Source of the DNA: Xanthobacteraceae bacterium
GTDB taxonomy: Bacteria > Pseudomonadota > Alphaproteobacteria > Rhizobiales > Xanthobacteraceae
Direction of reading: 5' to 3'
DNA length: 64,000 nt
Assembly (NCBI GenBank): GCA_022844205.1
Contig: JALHMF010000008.1
Coordinates: 1-64,000, forward strand
Below are positions 57,506 through 64,000 of this stretch, in pieces; position 1 is the stretch's first letter, and the number at the start of each line of letters is the position of its first letter. A program made the translations under genes and the position numbers. The notes beneath the pieces are model-generated. The model was not told where the DNA came from, made no database searches, and saw nothing but the letters and a program-made list of their open reading frames with translations.

Positions 57506-57686
57506 CGGCCCCCACTGAGTGGTCCAGTTGCAATGTTAGGGCCAAAACTCATAAATCTCGTAACTCATTGAGTTGGAATCACTTTTGGATTCCTCGCCGG
57601 TCGTGGCATGTGAAAAGCGCGAGTCATCTCAAGCGGTTACGTTTTATGAGTCTGGACCCTAGTTTAGGGGCTGCTTGAACGCCAGC
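57506..57686. repeat. IS-end-like repeat, copy interrupted by a 121-bp element
   Basis: Left block CGGCCCCCACTGAGTGGTCCA at 57506 and right block TTTAGGGGCTGCTTGAACGCCAGC from 57663 match the repeat at 52136-52194. The insert at 57539-57659 splits them. Confidence 0.65.
57539..57659. mobile_element. 121-bp MITE-like element with TA target duplication
   Basis: The ends GGGCCAAAACTCATAA and TTATGAGTCTGGACCC are imperfect inverted repeats. TA flanks both sides (57537-57538 and 57660-57661). Removing the element and one TA restores a sequence nearly identical to 52170-52180 (ATGTTAGTTTAGG versus ATGTTAGATTAGG). No coding capacity; must be moved by a transposase in trans (IS630 or IS5/IS427-type would fit a TA target). 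Confidence 0.7.
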
Positions 57687-57826
57687 TGGGCGGTTTCCAT
57701 GGGACGTGCCTTGGTGGCACGCGGGGCTAAATATTTGACAGTCGGAAGAATTGCCGTTGACGTTCAACGAGCACCGTTAGAGGCGTCTGACACTGTAAGT
57801 CATTGAAAACAATAGCGGGTAGTTCC

Positions 57827-57843
57827 CCTACCCGCGGAGCCAC
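57827..57843. other. Right attachment site (attR-like)
   Basis: CCTACCCGCGGAGCCAC, identical to the last 16 bases of tRNA-Asn plus one (49141-49157). Marks the likely right border of the island. The preceding GCGGGTAG pairs with CTACCCGC to form a small hairpin. Confidence 0.75.
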
Positions 57844-57984
57844 TTACTTATAAAATAAAATAATTCCGCCCATTTTCAAAATGACGCGCCTTGGCGTCTT
57901 GTGTCTCCACAGGCTGCAATGGGGAGCAAGCGATCAGCTTGGACGACCAGCTGTTTTCAGCCGCCGTCGGTTTCCGAAAGCAAA

Positions 57985-58666
57985 TCACTCGGAGGCGGCA
58001 ATGTGCGGCGTTTCATGCAGCACGACATTCAACAGCGAGGTGTGGATTTTCAGATCGCCGTTATATTCAATCAGGCCCAGCTTTCGAAACTTGTTTCATG
58101 AAAAAACTTACGCGCGAACGCGTGGTGCCGATCATCTCCGCAAGCGTCTCCTGACTAACCTTTGCAATGACCGCCTGCGGTTTGCTGTCCTTGCCATAAT
58201 TCGCCAATAAAAGAAGCGCGCGTGCCAAGCGTTTTTCGCTGGAATTGAAGAGTTGATCGACCAGATCCGCTTCAACGCGAACGGTGCGCGCCAGTAGATG
58301 CGAAACAAACATCTCGGAAAATGCCGGCTCGTCGTAGAGGACCCGGACCATGGTTTCCCTATCGACCCGCACAATATCGCAATCGGTTAAAGCGGCGGCG
58401 GTCGCCAGGCGCAGCGGCTGTCCCGCGAGACTTCCCTCGCCGAAGAATTCACCCGGGCCCAGGACAGCGACAATGGCCTCTTTTCCCTGAGTAGAAATGA
58501 CGGTGATCTTGACCTTGCCTTTTTGAATATAGAAAACCGCATCGCAGGAATCGCCCTGCGAGAAAATCGCTTGATTCTTCTTGAGCTTTAATTGCGTTCT
58601 TCCGCCATTAATCGTGGCGAGGAATACCTTGGGGTCGAATGTACCTTTGTTTGGTTTCTTTGCCAT
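57985..58666 (-). pseudogene. Crp/Fnr-family regulator with a 3' frameshift
   Basis: The N-terminal cyclic-nucleotide-binding-like domain (GDSCDAVFYIQKGKVKI, GPGEFFGEGSLAG) and the winged helix (VSQETLAEMIGTTRSRVSFFM) are intact, but the frame stops at 58067 after FMKQVSKAGPD. In the next frame the family ending continues: KFRKLGLIEYNGDLKIHTSLLNVVLHE to a stop at 57985. One extra A in the run at 58094-58096 explains it. The DNA-recognition helix survives, so partial activity is possible; a sequencing error is the main alternative. Start at 58666. Confidence 0.75.
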
Positions 58667-58785
58667 CGTCAATGTGCTCGCCAACGCGCAATTAATAATT
58701 CGTTTTTTCTAGACTCACCAGTCCATTTTTCTGTTGCGAATTACGGTTTTCAACAGCGCATCATTGTTCAAAAAATACTCGCGCC

Positions 58786-58879
58786 ATGAGCAATATTGAA
58801 CACTCTAAATGAGCAATATTGTACACTATAAAATGAGCAAAATTGAACAGCCCTCATGAGCGCTATTGAACAGCCCTTC
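58786..58879. repeat. Four imperfect 23-24-bp tandem repeats
   Basis: Units start at 58786, 58809, 58833 and 58856 with consensus ATGAGCAATATTGAACA. Repeated blocks of this size occur at the ends of IS21-family elements and at regulator sites. They lie upstream of the Crp-type gene in the divergent region. No transposase nearby. Confidence 0.7.
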
Positions 58880-59094
58880 GCAGGCGTCTGCTTCGGCCTT
58901 CTCGGCTGGCGGATACTCGTAGAGCCCGCTCTTCTTGCAAATTCGGGATGCTGCCGTTGGCGCATCCACGACAAGCGGAATCGGTTACTCCGGAAAATAA
59001 TTTAAACTGAAACAAAAACTTGAACGCATCGGCTTGCACTTTGAATCAGTGAGAACCTGCCCGTGCGTTTCCAATTCGCAGGACGCCCGCCGCG

Positions 59095-59178
59095 CTAACG
59101 CACGGCGTCGCGCGTCGCGGTTTTCCGCGCGCCGTCCTTCTTGCTCGCGCGAGCCTTGCGCGTTTTTGTCTTCGCCAT
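59095..59178 (-). CDS. Possible 27-residue Lys/Arg-rich peptide
   Basis: ATG at 59178, product rich in Lys/Arg/Ala/Thr (begins MAKTKTRKARASKK). No good ribosome site. Composition resembles the tail of the FAH-family protein at 6018. Could be a remnant or chance frame; given only as a possibility within a ~400-base stretch without other genes. Confidence 0.25.
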   Translation of the reverse strand: MAKTKTRKARASKKDGARKTATRDAVR

Positions 59179-59276
59179 GCGAACGCCCCGGGAAAGCATA
59201 CACTGATACCCGAGCGGCGGGCGGCCATCCAGTGTTGCGATTTGCTGCCTATGTGCACGCGCGCTATTGCTGGGGC

Positions 59277-60476
59277 ATGACCGATCCCGCCCAAAGCCCC
59301 GGCCCGCTCGCCGGCATCCGCATCCTCGACCTGACCACCGTGATTCTCGGCCCGTACGGGACGCAGATTCTTGCCGATCTCGGCGCCGACGTGATCAAGG
59401 TGGAGTCGCCGGAAGGCGACATCATGCGCCATGTCGGGCCGATGCGAAATCCGGCGATGGGGCATGTGTACCTGAACATCAACCGCAACAAGCGCAGCAT
59501 CTCGCTCGATCTGAAACAGCAGCCTGCGCGCGACGCGCTGAAGAAACTCGCCGAGACCGCGGACGTGTTCGTGAGCAACATCCGCCCGGCCGCCATGGCG
59601 CGGCTCGGACTTGGGCCGAAGGATATTTGCGGCGTGAACCCGCGCATCGTTTATGTCAACGTCACCGGCTATGGCGCCGGCGGCCGCTATGCCGGCAAGC
59701 CCGCCTACGACGATCTCATTCAGGGCATGTCCGGCATCGCCGCGATCACCCGCGATGCCTGGGGCGGCGAGCCGCGCTACATGCCGAGCACCATCGCGGA
59801 CCGCACCACCGGTCTCTACATGGCGAACGCGATCTCTGCCGCACTCGTGCATCGCGAGCGCACGGGACGCGGGCAGTCGATCGAGATTCCGATGTTCGAA
59901 GTGTTCGCCGAATATGTGCTCGGCGATCACCTCGGCGGCCTCGTGTTCGATCCGCCGGTCGGGCCGCATTACTACCCGCGTCTCGTCTCGCCGCACCGGC
60001 GTCCCTACGCAACGAAGGACGGCTACGTCTGCACGCTTGTTTACACCGACGCGCAATGGCGGAATTTCTTCAAGGCCATCGGCCGCGAGGAACTGATGAA
60101 CGACAAGCGCTTCAACAACCATGGCAACCGCGCCGAGAATATCGACGAGGTCTATGCCTTCATGGCGGACACGCTGAAGACGCGCACCACCGCCGAATGG
60201 CTGAAGCTGATGGACGATGCGGATATTCCGGTCATGCCGCTGAATGACATCCACAGCCTGATTAAAGACCCGCATCTCAACGACGCCGGTTTTTTTCAGT
60301 TCAGGGAACATCCGACCGAGGGGAAAATCCGTGTCACGCAGGTACCGGGCTCCTATTCCGAGCATCAGGTTTCCGTGCGCAGGCTCGCCCCTTCGCTCGG
60401 CGAGCACACGGAAGAAGTCCTGCGCGAGGCGGGATTTTCAGGTGATGAGATCGCGAAGCTGAAACCGAAGGGTTGA
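59277..60476 (+). CDS. CaiB/BaiF family CoA transferase (class III)
   Basis: The 399-residue protein has the class III CoA-transferase motifs: GIRILDLTTVILGPYGTQIL near residue 13, DVIKVESPEGD, NRNKRSISLDL and the catalytic-Asp region KPAYDDLIQGMSG. It moves CoA between organic acids (formyl-, oxalyl-, carnitinyl-type substrates are known). Substrate not predictable. The start at 59277 is by homology; the frame is open upstream. Confidence 0.9.
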   Translation: MTDPAQSPGPLAGIRILDLTTVILGPYGTQILADLGADVIKVESPEGDIMRHVGPMRNPAMGHVYLNINRNKRSISLDLKQQPARDALKKLAETADVFVSNIRPAAMARLGLGPKDICGVNPRIVYVNVTGYGAGGRYAGKPAYDDLIQGMSGIAAITRDAWGGEPRYMPSTIADRTTGLYMANAISAALVHRERTGRGQSIEIPMFEVFAEYVLGDHLGGLVFDPPVGPHYYPRLVSPHRRPYATKDGYVCTLVYTDAQWRNFFKAIGREELMNDKRFNNHGNRAENIDEVYAFMADTLKTRTTAEWLKLMDDADIPVMPLNDIHSLIKDPHLNDAGFFQFREHPTEGKIRVTQVPGSYSEHQVSVRRLAPSLGEHTEEVLREAGFSGDEIAKLKPKG

Positions 60477-60530
60477 GCTTTTCGGCGCTGAAAAAATTAG
60501 CTCTGTAATGCCGAAACATTGGAGATCGCC

Positions 60531-61007
60531 ATGCCATCGATCCAGCCATTTCTTTGGTACAACAAGGAAGCCGAAGAAGCGGCAAATTTCTACGCGGGAC
60601 TGCTGCCGAATTCCAAGGTCGGCCATATCAGCGCGCTCCCGGTGGATACGCCGAGCGGCCCGGCCGGCTCGGTGAAGGTCGTGGAGTTCACGCTCGTCGG
60701 CCAGCCCTTTATGGCAATGAGCGCGGGCCCGCTTGATCCTTTCAATCACGCGATTTCGCTTATGGTCATCGTCGATACGCAGGCGGAGATCGACAGACTA
60801 TGGGAAGGTCTTTCAGAAGGCGGCAAGAAGGTCGAATGCGGCTGGTTGCAGGATAAGTACGGCCTTTACTGGCAGATCGTGCCGGCCATCCACTTCGAGA
60901 TGATGAAAGACAAGGATCCGGCCAAGGTGAAGCGCGTCACCGAAGCAATGCTGAAGATGACGAAATTCGTGATCGCCGATCTGCAGAAGGCCTACGATGG
61001 CAAATAG
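60531..61007 (+). CDS. VOC-family protein (PhnB / glyoxalase-like)
   Basis: The 158-residue protein has the beta-alpha-beta-beta-beta pattern and motifs of the PhnB / 3-demethylubiquinone-like VOC group: QPFLWYNKEAEEAANFYAGLLP, GQPFMAMSAGP and CGWLQDKYGLYWQIVP. Function unknown; may be an epimerase-like or resistance-type fold. GGAGAT precedes the ATG. Confidence 0.85.
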   Translation: MPSIQPFLWYNKEAEEAANFYAGLLPNSKVGHISALPVDTPSGPAGSVKVVEFTLVGQPFMAMSAGPLDPFNHAISLMVIVDTQAEIDRLWEGLSEGGKKVECGWLQDKYGLYWQIVPAIHFEMMKDKDPAKVKRVTEAMLKMTKFVIADLQKAYDGK

Positions 61008-61174
61008 CCGATTTCGCCGGTTTTTCGGCCGCCGTGCGAAGCCTGCCGCTTCGTGCAACCGAGTTTCTGCGCGCCTCCCGGGGGCGCCGAGCATCGATTG
61101 CTGCAGTTCACGGCCCGCAGAAACATCATTCTTGTGCAACGTATCGCGAAAGGCTCAGTCGAGCCACTTCCCTG

Positions 61175-61399
61175 TCAACGACAGCAGGCCGCGATGCCGG
61201 CTTCGCCGGAGCGCTCCGCTTGTACCGGCGGACACGGCACCGAGCCATAAGAACAGAATACGCAGCAATCGCCGGGCCTCGGTCGCAGCTTGATACCGCA
61301 GCCCGCGCATTCGTAGACAATCTGACATGCGTCAGTCGGCATACGTTCGGTCTTCGCAACACTGCATCCGGGACACGTGATAACGGATTTATCGATCAT
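61175..61399 (-). CDS. Small Cys-rich protein (GDCCVFCSYG type)
   Basis: A 74-residue protein with three Cys clusters: ITCPGC, YECAGCG and GDCCVFCSYGSVPCPPVQ, ending in CC. Such short proteins accompany metal-resistance genes and mobile DNA in many proteobacteria; the Cys pairs fit a zinc ribbon or metal binding. Function not established. Confidence 0.75.
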   Translation of the reverse strand: MIDKSVITCPGCSVAKTERMPTDACQIVYECAGCGIKLRPRPGDCCVFCSYGSVPCPPVQAERSGEAGIAACCR

Positions 61400-61533
61400 G
61401 CCACTTCCCCATCCGCCGCCCAGTTTTGCTGAGGCCACGATAGGAATCATACAATTGATCCACATCAAAATGGAAACCCAATCAGGCGTTAGTTTGTGAT
61501 TGTTCGATGGTTGGCGCAACAAGGAACAATGCC

Positions 61534-61785
61534 ATGATGTATGGTTGGTGGGACGGTTCTTCGGCGCCTTGGTATGGCATGATTTTTGGTCCGGTCATGA
61601 TGATCGTTTTCATCGTCCTTACGGTGCTGATCATCGCTTGGGCATTACGCGCATTTGGTCTCGGGTGGCAATCCGACTCGCAGGGAGGTAGCACTCCACT
61701 CGATACGCTCAAGCACCGCTTCGCGCGCGGTGAAATCGATCGCGCGGAATATGATGAGCGCAAGAAACTATTATCCGATTCATAA
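61534..61785 (+). CDS. SHOCT-domain membrane protein
   Basis: The 83-residue protein has one membrane helix (MIFGPVMMIVFIVLTVLIIAWAL) and a C-terminal SHOCT motif (LDTLKHRFARGEIDRAEYDERKKLL). SHOCT segments mediate oligomerisation. AAGGAAC precedes the ATG. Divergent from the Cys-rich protein gene and upstream of the P19-like gene. Confidence 0.85.
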   Translation: MMYGWWDGSSAPWYGMIFGPVMMIVFIVLTVLIIAWALRAFGLGWQSDSQGGSTPLDTLKHRFARGEIDRAEYDERKKLLSDS

Positions 61786-61867
61786 GGCGCATCGCTTTAC
61801 AGCGATGCGCAGCCGTTCTGGCGTTCCACAATCGGAAGCGCTTCGTATCGCACAATATGGAAAGAGC

Positions 61868-62458
61868 ATGGGTCGTATCATGAAAGCCCTTACACTGGCT
61901 GCCTTGGCCTTCATCGTGTCGTCGTCTTTGGCGTTCTCACAGCAGGAGCCGAAGGTAAAACCGCTCTCGGTATCAGAAGACCCCACCAAGGCAACTATTT
62001 TAGTCGGCCGTTCCGAGGCAGCTGGAATGGTCATTCAGTTCGAACTCGAACCTGCCACGACAATGATCATGCTCGTAGGCACCCCGCCGAAGCCAATGGA
62101 ACATGCCCCTGCCGCCGGCGAGATCTACCATGTGGAAGTGAAGCCGATCGATCCGCGCTCAAAGACTCGGGTTGCCTACGCACACATTGTCTTCGAGGCA
62201 ACGAACAAAGACACCGGAAAATCGCTTAAAGGAGAGCTGCATCCCATGTGGGGTGGCAGTGGTCTCCATTATGCAATGAACAGCGCCCTTCTCGGCGACG
62301 GTACATACACGTCGACGATCACGATCCATGCACCAACCTTCGGCCGGGCACCCAAGGACAAGGATTTGTTTATGGTGCCTGCAGTGGCAAAGTTCCACTT
62401 CAAGCTAAAGGATCGCGTGCTCACAGAGGTGTCAGAACCGAGCCCTTTGCCAAACTGA
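61868..62458 (+). CDS. P19-like periplasmic metal-binding protein (Fe2+ transport protein family)
   Basis: The 196-residue protein has a signal peptide (LTLAALAFIVSSSLAFSQ) and the P19/Tp34 pattern: MIMLVGTPPKPMEHAPAAGE... IYHVEVK and a His/Met-containing core LHPMWGGSGLHYAMN with GDGTYTSTITIHAP. Known members bind iron and copper and work with FTR1-type permeases. No permease is in the window. ATG at 61868 has GGAAAGAG upstream; ATG 61880 is also possible. Confidence 0.78.
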   Translation: MGRIMKALTLAALAFIVSSSLAFSQQEPKVKPLSVSEDPTKATILVGRSEAAGMVIQFELEPATTMIMLVGTPPKPMEHAPAAGEIYHVEVKPIDPRSKTRVAYAHIVFEATNKDTGKSLKGELHPMWGGSGLHYAMNSALLGDGTYTSTITIHAPTFGRAPKDKDLFMVPAVAKFHFKLKDRVLTEVSEPSPLPN

Positions 62459-62554
62459 ACCCGATACAGCAACAGTATCGTGATCTGAAGAATCGGACAA
62501 ACCCGCCGATCATGCTCCTACCGCGATAGCGGTTTAGTGCAATATAATTGCGCG

Positions 62555-64000
62555 ATGAAGAAATTTCCCGCAGCGCAATGGCTTGGGCCGATCGTTTTTG
62601 TCGGCCTCTACGTCCTCCTCGAATGGATGAGTTACATCCACGAATACAAGGACGTTCCCATTACGCCCTGGAATCCCGGCGTCGGCGTGATGTTCGCCAT
62701 GATGATCCTGCGTGGCCCTGTCTATGCAGCAGCACTTTTCGCGGGCGTCGTCCTTTCCGAACTCTTCGTGCTCCAGAGCGATCTGAGCTGGTATTTCATG
62801 CTCGGGATTGCCGCTTCCATTGCAGGGGGCTATCTCGCCGCCGCCATCGCCGCGCGGCGCTATTGGCGGCTCGATGTCAGCCTTCGCCGGCTTTACGACG
62901 TGCTCGCGATGTTGGGTGCCGGCATCTTCGGTGCCGTGCTCGTGACGCTGCTGCTGACGCTTCTCTTTCTTTTTGCGAATACGCTCGATCTTGCCGATCT
63001 TTCATCGGCGTCGCTGCCGCTGCTTCTCGGCGACATGATCGGCATTGGCGTGATGACGCCGCTCGTGCTCCGGCTTGCGCAATTGCCTCATGACCGGTGG
63101 TGGAATTTCGTCGTGCCGCTGATACCGGAAACTGTCGCGTTCGGCATCTTCATTTCAGTCGCGCTGTGGCTGATTGTCGGCGGTGGACCAGGCGGGTTCA
63201 AATTTTTCTATCTGCTGTTTCTTCCTGTCGTGGGTGCAGCATTGCGTCACGGACTGGACGGCGGCTGCCTCAGTCTTGCGACGATTCAACTGGGCCTTGT
63301 CGGCATGCTGCACTACTTCGGATACGGTGCCGATGAATTCACCGAATTCCAGGCGCTGATGCTCGTGCTCACCGCAACCGGGCTGATCATCGGCGTGGAG
63401 GTGAGCGAACGGAAGGCCGCCGAAGCCTTGCTGAAGGAAAAGGAGAACGAAGCGACGCTCGCGGCGCGCTTCAATCTGGTGAGCGGCATGGCATCCGCCC
63501 TCGCCCATGAAATGAACCAGCCCATGACCGCCGCCCGCGCGCTGGCCCGCTCGGCGCAGGAGATCATGTCGAAACCCGATGCCGATCTCGCCCGCGCGGG
63601 CTCGAACATTTCCTCCATGGTCGCCCAGATCGATCATGCCAGCAACATCGTGCGGCGGATGCGCGAGTTCCTCCGGCGTGGAAAGCCGCGCTCAAGCACT
63701 TTGGACGTTGCGACGATGCTGAACGATGCGCTGCTTCTGATCCGCGGCCAGGCCAATGCCGCGAAGGTCAAAATCGAACTCGAAGTTGCCGCGAACCTGC
63801 CACCGATTCAGGGCGACCAGATCCAGCTGCAGCAGGTGATCCTGAACCTCGTGCGGAATAGCATCGATTCCATCATATCATCCCGCACACTGGACGGAAT
63901 TGTGAAGATTTCCGCGCGCGCAATCGAGAAGCCGCGCCGCCTTGAGATTTCGGTATCCGATAACGGCGGCGGAATCTCCTCCGAAGTCGCCGGGCGCCTG
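62555..64000 (+). CDS. MASE1-type sensor histidine kinase (cut by window end)
   Basis: The open frame from ATG 62555 runs to the window end without a stop (482 residues seen). The N-terminal half has about eight membrane helices of the MASE1 sensor type (WNPGVGVMFAMMILRG region). It is followed by a HisKA domain with H-box ALAHEMNQPMTAA, an N-box NLVRNSIDSI and a G1-box DNGGGI. It should phosphorylate a partner regulator encoded beyond the window. Only 96 bases follow the P19-like gene. Confidence 0.9.
   Translation, partial: MKKFPAAQWLGPIVFVGLYVLLEWMSYIHEYKDVPITPWNPGVGVMFAMMILRGPVYAAALFAGVVLSELFVLQSDLSWYFMLGIAASIAGGYLAAAIAARRYWRLDVSLRRLYDVLAMLGAGIFGAVLVTLLLTLLFLFANTLDLADLSSASLPLLLGDMIGIGVMTPLVLRLAQLPHDRWWNFVVPLIPETVAFGIFISVALWLIVGGGPGGFKFFYLLFLPVVGAALRHGLDGGCLSLATIQLGLVGMLHYFGYGADEFTEFQALMLVLTATGLIIGVEVSERKAAEALLKEKENEATLAARFNLVSGMASALAHEMNQPMTAARALARSAQEIMSKPDADLARAGSNISSMVAQIDHASNIVRRMREFLRRGKPRSSTLDVATMLNDALLLIRGQANAAKVKIELEVAANLPPIQGDQIQLQQVILNLVRNSIDSIISSRTLDGIVKISARAIEKPRRLEISVSDNGGGISSEVAGRL

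Larger units (their letters stand above)
49141..57843. mobile_element. Putative tRNA-Asn genomic island, no integrase
   Basis: Bounded by the tRNA-Asn 3' end and its 17-bp direct repeat (CCTACCCGCGGAGCCAC at 49141 and 57827). Contents are accessory genes with lower GC than the flanks, several unknown, and IS-end-like repeats. A further copy of the sequence beside the tRNA (from GGAGCCA on) at 54123 suggests two tandem insertions. No integrase or excisionase is visible, so the island is probably immobile now or was moved by a recombinase supplied elsewhere. Confidence 0.6.

Noticed and set aside
57827-57843. Second tRNA-Asn gene
   Set aside because: Only the last 17 bases match; D-arm and anticodon arm are absent, so it is an attachment-site copy, not a gene.
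59046-60407. Long open frame antisense to the CoA transferase (453 residues)
   Set aside because: The plus-strand frame has full CaiB motifs; the antisense frame has none.
60997-61293. 98-residue frame after the VOC gene
   Set aside because: Starts inside the end of the VOC gene, runs antisense through the Cys-rich protein gene, and is Arg/Ser-rich without motifs.
1-64000. CRISPR arrays
   Set aside because: The direct repeats found (106 bp, 28 bp, 23-24 bp) lack unique spacers of regular size, and no cas gene is present.

Overview
The window reads as chromosomal DNA of a GC-rich alphaproteobacterium, most likely in the Hyphomicrobiales (Rhizobiales) close to the Bradyrhizobium/Xanthobacteraceae side. 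The basis is gene order: yajC-secD-secF with Mth938-like and squalene-synthase-like genes, nlpD-pcm-surE-serS-tatCBA-scpBA-nagZ-SPOR-argS, dgt/erpA/xth, and valS-popZ-tolC-pcm2. An ExoR-like Sel1 protein, TrmFO and palindromic intergenic repeats fit the same group. The genus cannot be fixed from this sequence alone.

Layout. 1-1.5 kb: two tandem 106-bp repeat units that cut off the 3' end of a DUF262 gene, then a non-coding stretch. 1.5-6.4 kb: L,D-transpeptidase lipoprotein, small hydrolase, YjbQ, transglutaminase-like protease, HAD dehalogenase, FAH-family enzyme with a lysine-rich tail, DUF1127 peptide. 6.5-9 kb: trmFO translationally coupled to a kinase-like protein carrying an acyl-CoA-ligase C-terminal-like domain. 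9-34 kb: the conserved core of protein export (YajC/SecDF, TatABC), cell-envelope and division (NlpD-like, SPOR protein, NagZ), chromosome condensation (ScpAB), stress and repair (Pcm, SurE, Dgt, Xth), translation (SerRS, ArgRS), ErpA and a GGDEF/EAL c-di-GMP protein. 34-41.5 kb: ExoR-like protein, ilvD, a probable sugar-acid catabolic cluster with a decayed epimerase remnant, and a 3-methyladenine glycosylase. 41.6-48.8 kb: valS, MFS exporter, popZ, tolC-type channel, second Pcm-like protein.

48.9-57.8 kb: tRNA-Cys and tRNA-Asn followed by what looks like an integrase-less genomic island. The 3' end of tRNA-Asn is repeated at 57827-57843, and a 124-bp sequence next to the tRNA recurs at 54123. 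Base composition is visibly lower in G+C. Cargo: a type-I periplasmic binding protein with two small membrane proteins but no ABC permease or ATPase, a Cys- and Gln-rich secreted protein, a PGRP-type amidase, two paralogous single-heme periplasmic proteins in divergent orientation, and a small secreted Cys protein. IS-end-like repeats and a 121-bp MITE-like element inside one of them lie in the same stretch.

57.9-64 kb: a frameshifted Crp/Fnr regulator, short tandem repeats, a CaiB-type CoA transferase, a VOC protein, a small Cys-rich protein, a SHOCT protein, a P19-like metal-binding protein and, running off the window, a MASE1-type sensor histidine kinase.

Most genes are ordinary housekeeping. 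The least explained parts are the kinase/acyl-CoA-ligase-like fusion next to trmFO and the cargo of the tRNA-Asn island. No CRISPR array, integrase, intact transposase or rRNA was seen.
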